A DNA stretch of 64,000 nt from positions 1-64,000 of the forward strand of contig WHTW01000015.1 in the NCBI GenBank assembly GCA_009377525.1, given 5' to 3'. The stretch's first letter is position 1, and each line of letters begins with the position of its first letter. Below the pieces are notes generated by a model, which did not search any database, had not been told where the DNA came from, and saw only the letters and a program-made list of their open reading frames with translations. Of the stretch, positions 16,723 through 25,751 are shown piece by piece. A program made the position numbers and the translations under genes. The stretch comes from Rhodospirillales bacterium. Lineage in GTDB: Bacteria; Pseudomonadota; Alphaproteobacteria; Reyranellales; Reyranellaceae.

Positions 16723-18375
16723 ATGGCGGGACCGATCACAGTCTTCAGCGCGCGCAAGATCATCACCATGGATGCCGCCATCGAGGAGGCGACCCACGTC
16801 GCCGTGCGCGACGGCATCGTCATCGAGCTGGGCGACCTCGACGACTGCGCCGCCTGGGGACCCTACACGCTCGACGACCGCTTCGGCAGCGGCGTGCTGA
16901 TGCCCGGCCTGATCGAAAGCCATGCCCATCTTCTCGACGGGCTGCTGTGGGCCAAGGCCGAGTATGTCGGACCGGTGGATCGGCACGATCCGTCGGGCAA
17001 GCTGCGCAGCGGCATCAACACCGTGCCGGGCTTGGTGCAGCGCCTCAAGGAGCTCGAGGCGGGCCTGAAGGATCCCTCGCAGCCGCTGGTCGGCTGGGGC
17101 GTCGATCCCTCGCTCAACGATCCGATCGCGCCGATCACGCGTCACGATCTCGACCAGGTCTCATCGACGCGGCCGATCTTCCTGCTGCACGCGAGCTGCC
17201 ACATCGCCTACGTGAACTCGGCCACGCTGACGCTCGCCAACTATGCCGCCGTCAAGGCGCCGGGCGTGACGCGCGATTCGTCGGGCGAACCGACCGGCGA
17301 ATTGCTGGAGCTGGCGGCGATGATGGCCGCCATCAAGGCGACCGCGGCGGACATGATCGGCGGCTCGACCGACGCGGCGCAGTTCTACAACTTCGCCAAG
17401 GTCGCGCAGGCGCGCGGCGCCACCACCATCGTCGACGGCGGCGGCAGCACGTACTTCGATCCCGCCTTCCTGAAGGCCGCGCTGGTGGCCACGGGCGCGC
17501 CCGACTTCCCCGCCCGCATCGTCGCCCATCACAACGGCATCACCGTGCCCACCGCCGAGGAGATGATCCGCTTCGCCGCCTCGCTGGAAGGAAAGGGCAA
17601 CGACAAGCTCATCTTCCAGGGCATCAAGATCCTGCTCGACGGATCGAACCAGGGGTTCACCGGCCGACTGCGGCCGCCGGGCTATCTCGCCAGCGGCGCC
17701 AACGGCCTGTGGAACCGCGGGCCCGAGGAGCTGAAGACGCTGGTTCCAGCGCTGCACAACGCCGGCCTGCAGGTCGTCGCCCATTGCAACGCCGACCAGG
17801 CGGCCGAGCTCTTCATCGAGGCCGTGGCGACGGCGCAGGCGAAGAACCCGCGCTTCGATCACCGCCACTTCATCGTGCACGGCCAGCTCCTCGACGAGTC
17901 GCTGATGCGCCGCATGGCCGCGCTCGGCATCCACGTCACCCTGTTCTCCAACCATCTCTACTACTGGGGCGAATTCCATCGCGCCCATACGTTCGGCGCC
18001 TTCCGCGCCGGGGCCATGAACCCCGCGTCGACGGCGCTGCGGCTGGGGCTGGTCGCAGCCGCGCACAGCGACACTCCGGTGTCGCCGGTCGATCCGCTGC
18101 TCACCCTGTGGTGCGCCGCCAACCGCGTGACCGCCGCGGGCCGCGTGCTGGGCCCGCGCGAGCGGGTCAGCGCCCACGACGCGCTCAGGATGATGACGTT
18201 CAATGCGGCGTACCTGCTGCACCGCGACCACGAGATCGGCAGCATCCGGGTCGGCAAGCGTGCCGACTTCGCCGTGCTGGCCGAGGATCCGCTGGCGATC
18301 GATCCGATGGGCCTGCGCGACATCGAGGTGCAGGGCACGATCGTCGGCGGCCGGGTGTTCGGCGCGGGAGCCTGA
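16723..18375 (+). CDS. YtcJ-type metal-dependent amidohydrolase
   Basis: 550-residue cytoplasmic amidohydrolase of the family containing YtcJ and N-substituted formamide deformylase. The first metal-binding motif appears as LMPGLIESHAHLLDGLLWAK around residues 61-80 (H-x-H). HASCHIAYVNS, VVAHCNADQAAE and the final metal aspartate in AAHSDTPVSPVDPL complete the usual set. The C-terminal GSIRVGKRADFAVLAEDPL closes the beta-sandwich. GGAAG upstream supports the start at 16723. The CobW-like gene begins five bases downstream, suggesting that metal loading of this enzyme may be assisted by that chaperone (inference). The substrate is unknown. Confidence 0.9.
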   Translation: MAGPITVFSARKIITMDAAIEEATHVAVRDGIVIELGDLDDCAAWGPYTLDDRFGSGVLMPGLIESHAHLLDGLLWAKAEYVGPVDRHDPSGKLRSGINTVPGLVQRLKELEAGLKDPSQPLVGWGVDPSLNDPIAPITRHDLDQVSSTRPIFLLHASCHIAYVNSATLTLANYAAVKAPGVTRDSSGEPTGELLELAAMMAAIKATAADMIGGSTDAAQFYNFAKVAQARGATTIVDGGGSTYFDPAFLKAALVATGAPDFPARIVAHHNGITVPTAEEMIRFAASLEGKGNDKLIFQGIKILLDGSNQGFTGRLRPPGYLASGANGLWNRGPEELKTLVPALHNAGLQVVAHCNADQAAELFIEAVATAQAKNPRFDHRHFIVHGQLLDESLMRRMAALGIHVTLFSNHLYYWGEFHRAHTFGAFRAGAMNPASTALRLGLVAAAHSDTPVSPVDPLLTLWCAANRVTAAGRVLGPRERVSAHDALRMMTFNAAYLLHRDHEIGSIRVGKRADFAVLAEDPLAIDPMGLRDIEVQGTIVGGRVFGAGA

Positions 18376-18380
18376 CGCCG

Positions 18381-19388
18381 ATGGACTGCCTGCCTGTCAC
18401 GGTGCCCGTCACCATACTCGGCGGCTATCTTGGCGCCGGCAAGACGACGCTGCTCAATCGCCTGCTGGCCGATGTGCAGGGCGTCAGGCTGACCGTGCTG
18501 GTGAACGACTTCGGCGAGGTGAACATCGATGCCAGCCTGATCGCCAACCGCGACGGCGAGACCATCAGCCTCGCCAATGGCTGCGTATGCTGCTCGATCG
18601 GCGACAATCTCGGCTTGACCCTCTACGACCTGGCCGAGCGCCCGGACGGCCCGGAGCACATCCTTATCGAAGCGAGCGGCGTGGCCGATCCGGCACGCAT
18701 CGCGGGCTATGCCGGCTGCCATCCGCGTCTTTGCCTCGACGGCATCGTCGTCCTGGCGGATGCCGAAACGGTGCAGGCGAGGGCAGGTGACAGGTATGTC
18801 GGCGACGTCGTGCGCCAGCAGCTTGCCGCTGCCGACCTCATCGTGTTGAGCCGCACCGACCTGCTCGATGCCTCGGCGACGCGCAGCGTGCGTGACTGGA
18901 TCGAGGCCGAGATGCCGGGCGCGCGCGTGCAAGAGGCCTCGGCGATGAGCCGGCTCGCGCAGCTCCTGCTGGCCGGAGGAGGCGGGACGATGGACATGCC
19001 GTCGTCGTCGTCGTCGTCGTCGTCGTCGGGTAAGCACGATTCTCTATTTGCGGCCTGGCGGCTCGCGAGCGCACTGCCGCTCGACGGCGCTGCGCTGCGC
19101 CGCGCCCTTGCGGCGCTGCCGCCTGCCGTGTTGCGCGCCAAGGGGATCGTCAGCCTGGCCGAGGCGCCCGGCCGGCGCTTCGTGCTGCAACTGGTCGGCC
19201 GTCGCTGGTCGCTCGAACCCGAGGTCAGGAGCGACGGGTCGGCGCTCGCCGGGCCCAGCGAGGTTGTCGCCATCGGACTTGCCGGCCAGCTCGACATGGA
19301 CCAACTGGAGGCGCTGTTCGCACCCACCCTGCCGGCCGGCCTGCCGCGTGCCGTCGCGGTCCTGCTGAGGCAGGAGGACAGAGCATGA
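18381..19388 (+). CDS. CobW/COG0523 family metal-chaperone GTPase
   Basis: 335-residue G3E-family GTPase thought to insert metals into client proteins. Walker A is GGYLGAGKTTLLNRLL near residue 12. The switch region contains DFGEVNIDASLI. The metal-binding CxCC motif is intact (NGCVCCSIGDN), followed by IEASGVADPARI; the guanine motif is SRTD rather than NKxD. The C-terminal CobW_C domain follows a linker. In many relatives that linker is histidine-rich; here it is nine consecutive serines encoded by a pure TCG run, with only one nearby histidine. The stop overlaps the ATG of the MFS gene. The metal is unknown, zinc being plausible from the amidohydrolase neighbour. Confidence 0.92.
   Translation: MDCLPVTVPVTILGGYLGAGKTTLLNRLLADVQGVRLTVLVNDFGEVNIDASLIANRDGETISLANGCVCCSIGDNLGLTLYDLAERPDGPEHILIEASGVADPARIAGYAGCHPRLCLDGIVVLADAETVQARAGDRYVGDVVRQQLAAADLIVLSRTDLLDASATRSVRDWIEAEMPGARVQEASAMSRLAQLLLAGGGGTMDMPSSSSSSSSSGKHDSLFAAWRLASALPLDGAALRRALAALPPAVLRAKGIVSLAEAPGRRFVLQLVGRRWSLEPEVRSDGSALAGPSEVVAIGLAGQLDMDQLEALFAPTLPAGLPRAVAVLLRQEDRA
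19001..19028. repeat. Trinucleotide (GTC/TCG) microsatellite inside the CobW-like gene
   Basis: 28 bases of uninterrupted trinucleotide repeat encoding nine serines in the linker between the GTPase and C-terminal domains. Slippage by whole units would lengthen or shorten the linker without breaking the frame. On the reverse strand it reads as poly-aspartate. Confidence 0.95.
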
Positions 19389-20923
19389 CCTCGACCGCGC
19401 ACCAGACGACCGCCACGGGCGCGCCGAGCGCATCGTCGCTGCTGGCGCTGGTCGGCGCGTCGCTGCCCATGAACCTCGATCCGGCGATCCACAACATCGC
19501 CGTCGTTGCCGCCGGCAATGCCCTGCACATGACCGCCGCGGAGCGTTCGCTGGCCGCCAGCATCGGCACGCTCTGCATCGCCGCCACCATTCTCGCGACA
19601 GGCAGCCTGGGCGACCGGCTGGGTCGCAAGAAGATCATGCTGGCCGGCCTCCTCGTCACGTTGGCGGGCGGCGTGGTCACGGCGCTGGCGCAGAACGCCG
19701 TCATGTTCTCGGTCGGGCGCTCGCTCTCGGGTGTCGGCTTCGCCGCGTCGTTCGGCCTTTCCTTCGCGCTGCTGCGCGCGATCGCGCCGCAGCCCGACGC
19801 GCTGGCGAAGACCGTGGCAAGGTGGCTTGCCCTGCAGACCCTGGGGATCGTCGTGCTCTGCATCGTCGGCGGCTACCTCGCGGGCGTAAGCTGGCGCGCC
19901 GCCTACCTGGTCGGTCCCGCGGTCGGCGCAGTGGCGCTGGCCTGGTGCCTGAAAGCGGTGCCCGAGGCGCGCGATCCCGCCGTGGGCCGGTTCGACGGCG
20001 TGGGCCTGATCCTGGTGGCGCTCGGCCTGGTGGGCAGCCTCTACGCGGTCAGCAACGCCGCGTCCGCTGGCTGGGTCAGTGTCCGTGTGCTGGCCCCGCT
20101 GGTGGGTGGCCTTATCCTCCTCGCAGGCTTCGCCCTGTGGGAATGGCGCCTGGAGCAGCCGGCCTTTCCCATCCGCTCCTTCACCGACCCGGAACTGCTG
20201 GTCGGCGCCCTGTCCGGCATCGCTTTCAACATCGGCAACGCCGTGGTGGCGATCCAGCTCTCGCTGCTGTGGCAGTACGTCTATCGCTTCACGCCGTTCG
20301 AGGTCAGCCTGGGACAATTGCCCTTCATCGTCGCCTGCATCGCGGCCGCGACCTGGGCCGGCAGCCTGGTCGCGCGCGGCGTGTCGATGCGGCTTATGGT
20401 GCCGGGTGGCCTGCTTGCCATGGCGGGATCGCTCGCGGCCATGGCGTTCGCGCAGCCTGGCACGCCCTACGTCCTGTTCGTCGTGCCGTTGCTGGCGGCC
20501 GGCGCCGGCCTGATGCTGACGCAGGCGCCGACGGCCAATGTGTTCGTCGCCAAGCCGCCGCCGGCGCTGGTCGGGGCCATCGGCTCGTCGCGCACCGCCT
20601 TCGGGCAGCTCGGCTTTGCGCTCGGGCTGGCGATCAGCTCGTCGATGATCTACGGCATGTTCTCGCCGCTGCTGCGGCAGCGCCTGCACGAGGCCGGCGC
20701 CACGCCCGGCGAGCAGGCCCAGGCGATCGGCATCCTGCAGTCCTATGTGCAGGCGGGCGACACCGACAAGTTCGATGCCAGGCTCGTCCATGAGGTGATC
20801 GCGAGCGGCACGTCGGCCTACCTTGCGAGCTATCGCGCTACCATGCTGGTGATGGCCGCGCTGATCGCTCTGATCGCCCTGCTGTGCCTGTGGCTGTTGC
20901 CGAGGCGCACGATCGCGCGCTGA
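19385..20923 (+). CDS. DHA2-type MFS transporter (14-helix drug/solute efflux)
   Basis: 512-residue inner-membrane proton antiporter. The family motif A loop is GSLGDRLGRKKIMLAG near residues 76-91 and motif C is SLSGVGFAASFGLSFALLR. About fourteen hydrophobic helices are predicted, and the long C-terminal part ends in a basic tail. The ATG at 19385 overlaps the stop of the CobW-like gene by four bases, so it is co-translated with it. With the upstream outer-membrane protein and amidohydrolase, the set could hydrolyse a compound and export a product or the toxic parent; this is inference from context. Confidence 0.9.
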   Translation: MTSTAHQTTATGAPSASSLLALVGASLPMNLDPAIHNIAVVAAGNALHMTAAERSLAASIGTLCIAATILATGSLGDRLGRKKIMLAGLLVTLAGGVVTALAQNAVMFSVGRSLSGVGFAASFGLSFALLRAIAPQPDALAKTVARWLALQTLGIVVLCIVGGYLAGVSWRAAYLVGPAVGAVALAWCLKAVPEARDPAVGRFDGVGLILVALGLVGSLYAVSNAASAGWVSVRVLAPLVGGLILLAGFALWEWRLEQPAFPIRSFTDPELLVGALSGIAFNIGNAVVAIQLSLLWQYVYRFTPFEVSLGQLPFIVACIAAATWAGSLVARGVSMRLMVPGGLLAMAGSLAAMAFAQPGTPYVLFVVPLLAAGAGLMLTQAPTANVFVAKPPPALVGAIGSSRTAFGQLGFALGLAISSSMIYGMFSPLLRQRLHEAGATPGEQAQAIGILQSYVQAGDTDKFDARLVHEVIASGTSAYLASYRATMLVMAALIALIALLCLWLLPRRTIAR

Positions 20924-21055
20924 CAGTCGCGTCACGCAGCTCTCCTGAGCGACAGCCACCCGCATTCCGCATGACAGGGGATCGACGCCTCACGCGATGC
21001 TGAATTGGCGCGACACGGTCGGTACGCTCGGCGCCGGTTGCATGGGAGGAAAAAG

Positions 21056-21345
21056 ATGAAGATGTTTGCCGCCGCCGGTCTGGCGTTGAGCGCGATTGCG
21101 TGGGGCGCCTGATCGCCCGCGAACGCGCAGGCTCAAGCTGCTGCTGCCAAGCTCTGCGACAATCCCCGCAAGATGGACGGCTTCAATGACCTGCGCCAAC
21201 GTCGAGAAGGCCAAGGCCGAAGGCGCCTTCACGCTCTACTCGACAGATCCCGAGCAGGGCCAAGTCAAGTTTCTGGCCACCTTCAACAAGATTTTCCCCG
21301 AGATCAAGACCAGCTACGTGCGCCTGCAGGCGGGCGCGCTCAGAC
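21056..21345 (+). pseudogene. Truncated iron-type ABC substrate-binding protein
   Basis: A strong GGAGGAAAAAG site precedes the ATG at 21056. A signal peptide (MKMFAAAGLALSAIAWGA) then meets a TGA at 21110. In the same frame the sequence resumes as SPANAQAQ and KLCDNPRKMDGF. A frameshift near 21188 follows, and the second frame reads NVEKAKAEGAFTLYSTDPEQ, then FNKIFPEIKTSYVRLQAGAL, as in the N-terminal lobe of Fbp/AfuA-type solute-binding proteins. Similarity stops at about 21345 and no permease or ATPase follows. An internal stop, a frameshift and loss of some two-thirds of the gene make it clearly dead. Confidence 0.82.
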
Positions 21346-21361
21346 GCCCGCGGTCCGAAGA

Positions 21362-22198
21362 TTAGACCGGCTCTGTCCCCGCGACGATCACGCGATGCAT
21401 CAGCCGGCGTTCGCCCTCGGGATAGTCGGCGTTGGCCTTGTGCATGGTGCAGCGATTGTCCCAGATCACGATGTCGCCCTGCCGCCAGACGTGCCGGTAC
21501 TGGTATTTCATCTGCGTGGCGTGGGTGATCAGTTCGTCGAGCAGGCGGTCGCTCCCGGCCTGCTCCAGCCCGACGATCCGCTCCATGCGGCTGGGGTTGA
21601 GATAGAGCGTCTTGCGCCTCGTCTCCGGATGCGTGCGCACCAGCGGATGCGGGGCCTCGGGCATCGCCGCCATCTCCTCCGCCGGCCGCGTCGAGACATA
21701 GGTCAGCCAGCGCCGGGAATGATGCTATGGACCACCTTCAGGGAATCGACGCGCGCCGCGTCTCGGCCGGCAGATCCTCATAGACCGCATACATGTTGGT
21801 GAACTGCGTGTCGCCGCTGCGTGATGGCACGACCACTCCGTAGAGCATGGTGAGCGAGCAGGGCTCGCGCATGAAGCTGTCGTCAGTGTGCCAGTTGGCG
21901 CCGTTCACGATCTTGCGGCCGTCGCCCAGCGTGTCACGGTCCTCACTCGAGATGATGTTGACCTCGGCGCACTCCGGCGTGTGCTCGAGCTGCTTGCGCA
22001 GCATGGGCGTGCCGAACTGCGCCATCGCGTCGCGAAATGCGACCGGTGCCAGCGCCTGGCCGCGGATGCACAGCACCAGATTGTCGTGCAGGCCGCCCTG
22101 AAGTACAGCCTGCGTCGCCGCATCGGGCAGGTGGTTGAGGTCGAGGCCGCTGACGGCCGCAGCCATGTGGCCGCCGAGCTTCTCGGTCCGAAAATGCA
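21362..22198 (-). pseudogene. TauD/TfdA-family Fe(II)/2-oxoglutarate dioxygenase, frameshifted
   Basis: Remains of a TauD/TfdA dioxygenase. From a GTG at 22198 the frame reads HFRTEKLGGHMAAAVSGLDL, continues through the iron-binding HTDD motif (ANWHTDDSFMREPCS) and FTNMYAVYEDLPAETRR, and stops near 21738. A second frame supplies DSLKVVHSIIPG and a third RRWLTYVSTRPAEEM, followed by the intact C-terminal half with RHVWRQGDIVIWDNRCTMH (distal His and Arg region). Two frame changes, plus a probable small deletion between VVHSI and the RRWLTY segment, argue against a single sequencing error. Before decay it would have oxidised a sulfonate or aryloxy-type substrate. Confidence 0.82.
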
Positions 22199-22328
22199 CG
22201 GGATTGCTTATCCTTTCAGCAATCGGTTGTATTCGATAGAGTCGTTGGGATGTAACCGGTCGCGCAATGTTGATGGTTGTGTCTATAGCAAAGCTTTGCC
22301 TCACCAAGATTCTGGTTGGACTTCACGT

Positions 22329-23544
22329 ATGAATATCGACCTGAGCACCCTGGGATGGAAAGCGTTTCAAGATTTGTGTGCGGCTGTTGCCAGCGAGGTT
22401 CTAGGTCGCCCTGTTCAAGCCTTCTTGTCGTCGAAAGATGGCGGGCGAGATGGAGCATTCGTAGGAACATGGGATGGCGCTCCAGACGAACCAGCCTCAA
22501 AGTCGACAATCCAATGCAAGTTTACGGGCAAGCTCAATGCTTCTCTTGGTCTCGGGAACCTAAAGTCAGAACTTTCAAAAGTAGAAGATCTTGCAGCGCG
22601 TGGCCTGGCTCACGACTACGTAGTTATGACCAACGCAGGCGTCTCGGGTGACGCAGATGCGGAGATCAGCACTGCGTTTGAAGCTTGCGGAGCGAAACGT
22701 TGTCGTGTGCTGGGGCGCGACTGGATAGTTGGCCAGATTCAACAGAGTTCGCGGCTACGAATGATGGTTCCAAGAGTTTATGGGATCGGTGATCTATCTC
22801 AAATTCTTGATGATCGTGCCTATACCCAGGCTCGCTATATCCTCAGTGCAATGGGCGACGACCTCCAGTGCTTTGTAACTACAACAGCCCACCGACAGAG
22901 CGTTGCCGCCCTCACGAAGCATGGTTTTGTTTTGTTGCTAGGCGATCCGGCATCTGGAAAGTCAACAATAGCGGCGACTTTGGCGCTTGGCGCACTTGAC
23001 TCCGGTAGCGCGGGCGCAGTGCGGATTACATCACCCGATCAGCTTTCCTTATGGAATCCCAATGAGAAGCAATTCCTTTGGGTTGATGATGCTTTCGGCC
23101 CAAATCAGTACGACGCAGCCAAAACCGATGCCTGGAACCCACAGCTTCCCCTCCTAAAGTCGGCTCTCAAGCAAGGAGCAAAGGTAGTATTTACGTCTCG
23201 AAACTACATTTGGGAGGCAGCCCGCCGCGCTCTCAAGACAAGCCAGTTTCCGTTGTTCGCGGAGAGTAGTCGCTGAGTCTCCAGAGCTTGTCGAGCTATA
23301 TATTGGAGGCGCAAGAATCGACCGCCTGATGACGGAAGTTGTGTGCGGCTCAATTCAGATTCAGGGAGCAAAAGTTCGCGTACCTCATTCAATGTACGCT
23401 GACCTTGTGGAGCGCTTGAAGTGGCACTCACTTGATCGTCAGTTGCAACGATTTTTGACCAGCCGATGTGACGACGTGTTCCTTAAGCTTTACATGGCTA
23501 CTGAGCCCGAACTGGATGAGCTTGTAGGTGGGATAACCAAGTAA
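22329..23544 (+). pseudogene. Internally deleted nuclease-STAND NTPase (nSTAND3-like) defence gene
   Basis: The first 315 residues (22329-23276) form two domains. Residues 1-135 look like a restriction-endonuclease fold: FQDLCAAVASEVLG, then GGRDG with a candidate catalytic Asp at 41 and IQCKF with the Q-x-K pair at 62/64. The second is a STAND-type P-loop domain with Walker A GDPASGKST (205-213), Walker B FLWVDDAFG and the sensor VVFTSRNYIW. The frame stops there, just after the NTPase core. A new frame from about 23278 to 23544 reads ELVELYIGGARIDRLMTEVV and ends FLTSRCDDVFLKLYM, resembling the natural C-terminus. The helical and sensor middle is missing. Base composition, about half G+C in a sampled line, is well below the neighbours. 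Confidence 0.7.
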
Positions 23545-23554
23545 TGAGGTCGCA

Positions 23555-24151
23555 ATGAAGCTCGCTTATTCACCCGCCAGCCCGTATGTCCGCAAGGTCA
23601 ATGCCTGCGCCATCGCCCGCGGCATCGACAAGCAGATCGAGCGCTGGAAGGTGAGCACCACTGATCCCACGCTGCTCGAGTTCAATCCGCTGTCGAAGGT
23701 GCCGACCCTGGTCACCGACGACGGCATGAAGCTCTACGACAGCCCGGTGATCTGCGAGTATCTCGACAGCGTCGGCAGCGCGCCCAAGCTCTTCCCCGCG
23801 GCGGGCCCGGCGCGCTGGAAGGCGATCACCCAGCAGGCGCTGGGCGACGGCATCCTCGACGCCACCCAACCGCGCCGCCGCGAGATCGCGCTGCCGCAGG
23901 ACGACGGCCGCAAGGCCTACATCGAATTGCAGCAGGGCAAGGTGAAGAGGGCGCTTGCCGAGCTGGAGAAGGACGCAGGCAGCCTGGGCGATCTCAAGAC
24001 GATCGGCGAGATCACCATCGGCTGCGCGCTGGGCTATCTCGACTTCCGCTACGCCAACGAGCCGTGGCGGCCCGGCCATCCCAAGCTGGAAGCCTGGTAT
24101 GCCAAGGTGGCGAAGCTGCCGCCGCTTGCGGAGACCATGCCGGCGGGGTGA
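23555..24151 (+). CDS. Glutathione S-transferase family protein
   Basis: 198-residue cytosolic GST. The thioredoxin-like N-terminal domain begins KLAYSPASPYVRKVNACA, with the serine-containing active-site region of bacterial beta/zeta-like GSTs. NPLSKVPTLVTDDGMKLYDSPVICEYLD follows, with the cis-proline (VPTL) and the glutathione-contacting DSPVI. The helical C-terminal domain contains TIGEITIGCALGYLDFRYAN. It starts ten bases after the end of the decayed STAND gene and is co-oriented with the HpaB-like gene 27 bases downstream, suggesting joint handling of an aromatic compound (inference). Confidence 0.88.
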   Translation: MKLAYSPASPYVRKVNACAIARGIDKQIERWKVSTTDPTLLEFNPLSKVPTLVTDDGMKLYDSPVICEYLDSVGSAPKLFPAAGPARWKAITQQALGDGILDATQPRRREIALPQDDGRKAYIELQQGKVKRALAELEKDAGSLGDLKTIGEITIGCALGYLDFRYANEPWRPGHPKLEAWYAKVAKLPPLAETMPAG

Positions 24152-24178
24152 CAGTCTCCTCCTGACAAGGGAGAGACG

Positions 24179-25618
24179 ATGCCGGCACGGACGGGCGAGC
24201 AATTCCTGAAGGGCCTGCGCGGGGCCCGTGAAGTCTGGGTCGACGGCGAGCGCATCTCGGACGTCGTCGACCATCCCAAGCTCAGCGGCGCCGCCCACGC
24301 GCTGGCCGAGGTCTTCGATCTCCATCATCAGCATCCGGACATATTGCTGATGCCGGATGACGAGACCGGCGAGCCCATCCCGGTCAGCCACATGATCCCG
24401 CGCTCGCGCGCGGACCTTTTGCGCCGCGGCAAGGCGCTGCGCCGCGTCGCCGAGTATTCGGTCGGGCTGATGGGCCGCACGCCCGACTACATGAACGTCA
24501 CCTATGCGGGCTTCGCCGGCAATCGCGGCGAGTGGGCCAACCACGGCAACGAGGCCGGCGCCGAGCGCCTGGTCGCCTACCAGAAGTTCCTGCGCCGCGG
24601 CGACATCTCGCTCACCCACACGATCGTGCAGCCGACCGTCGACAAGACGACGGGCGACGCGCCGACGGCGGGCAACCCCTATGCCCTGCGCAAGGTCGCC
24701 GACACCGAGCACGGCATCGTCGTGCGCGGCGCGCGCATCCTGGCGACCCTGGCGCCGTTCGCCGACGAGATCGCGGTCTATCCCGCCCTGCCGCTGCCGG
24801 CCGGCGCCGACGACTATGCTCTGTCGTTCTGCATCCCCATGAGCGCGCCCGGGCTGAAGTTCCTGTGCCGCGACAGCGCCTCGGCGTCGTCCAACCGCTT
24901 CGACCATCCGCTGTCCAGCCGCTTCGACGAGCAGGACGCCTTCGTGATCTTCGACGACGTCGAGATCCCGCGCGACCGCCTGTTCATCGACTGCAACCTC
25001 GCTGCCTACAACTCGGTGATGACGACGAGCTGGCCGCCCAACATCCAGCAGCAGACGATGATCCGTGCCTCGGTGAAGCTCGACTTCGCCTGGGGCCTGG
25101 CGCTGCGCGTGGCGGCCGCCATCAATGCGTCCGATCCCGAGACCAGCCGCATGATCGGCGAGATCTGGAGCTACGCGGAGTTCACGCGCGCCGCCGTCGT
25201 CGCCGCCGAGACCGAGGCGCGCGAATGGCCGGGCGGCCTGTGGACGCCGGCCACCGGTCCGCTGCATGCGCTGCGCGCCACGCTGCCGCTGTGGTTCCCG
25301 CGGGTGAACGAGATCCTGCGCCTGATCGGCTCGCACAACGTCTTCGCCACGCCGACCGCCGCGCAGATGGTCGACAGGGACCTGCGGCCGCTGATCGACA
25401 GGTACCTGCCCGGCGCCAAGGGCATGCCTGCCGAAGAGCGCATCCGCATCTTCCGGCTGGCCTGGGACTTCGCCGGCAGCGCGCTCGCCAGCCGCAACGA
25501 GCAGTACGAGCGCTTCTACCTCGCCTCCTCGCCGCGCAATCTCGCGCGCCATCTCGCCTTCACCGACCGCAGCCGCGCCGACCGCCTGGTCGAGCGGTTC
25601 CTGAAGGAACCGTACTGA
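24179..25618 (+). CDS. 4-hydroxyphenylacetate 3-monooxygenase family (HpaB-type) oxygenase
   Basis: 479-residue flavin-dependent oxygenase of the HpaB/PvcC/TftD group, which uses FADH2 from a separate reductase to hydroxylate phenolic substrates. The N-terminus GEQFLKGLRGAREVWVDGERISDV is characteristic, followed by ELMGRTPDYMN-like RTPDYMNVTYAGFAG. A central QPTVDKTTG segment (flavin and substrate region) and FVIFDDVEIPRDRLF typical of the acyl-CoA-dehydrogenase-like fold are present. An ATG with GGGAGA upstream begins at 24179. No partner flavin reductase lies nearby, so it must use one encoded elsewhere. The exact phenol is unknown. Confidence 0.88.
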   Translation: MPARTGEQFLKGLRGAREVWVDGERISDVVDHPKLSGAAHALAEVFDLHHQHPDILLMPDDETGEPIPVSHMIPRSRADLLRRGKALRRVAEYSVGLMGRTPDYMNVTYAGFAGNRGEWANHGNEAGAERLVAYQKFLRRGDISLTHTIVQPTVDKTTGDAPTAGNPYALRKVADTEHGIVVRGARILATLAPFADEIAVYPALPLPAGADDYALSFCIPMSAPGLKFLCRDSASASSNRFDHPLSSRFDEQDAFVIFDDVEIPRDRLFIDCNLAAYNSVMTTSWPPNIQQQTMIRASVKLDFAWGLALRVAAAINASDPETSRMIGEIWSYAEFTRAAVVAAETEAREWPGGLWTPATGPLHALRATLPLWFPRVNEILRLIGSHNVFATPTAAQMVDRDLRPLIDRYLPGAKGMPAEERIRIFRLAWDFAGSALASRNEQYERFYLASSPRNLARHLAFTDRSRADRLVERFLKEPY

Positions 25619-25751
25619 TCGGCGGTCGCGCGAGTTCGCCGGCGACCTGAGCCGGGCGGTGGAACAGGCTGCGGCCTGATCACGAGACCGTTGCAATGCA
25701 CCGCGGACCGGCCAAATCTAGGGATGGTGAGAGGAACCCAGGAGACGGCCG

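Noticed and set aside
19001-19028. Trinucleotide run as a frameshift phase-variation switch
   Set aside because: Unit length is three, so slippage keeps the frame and cannot switch the gene off.
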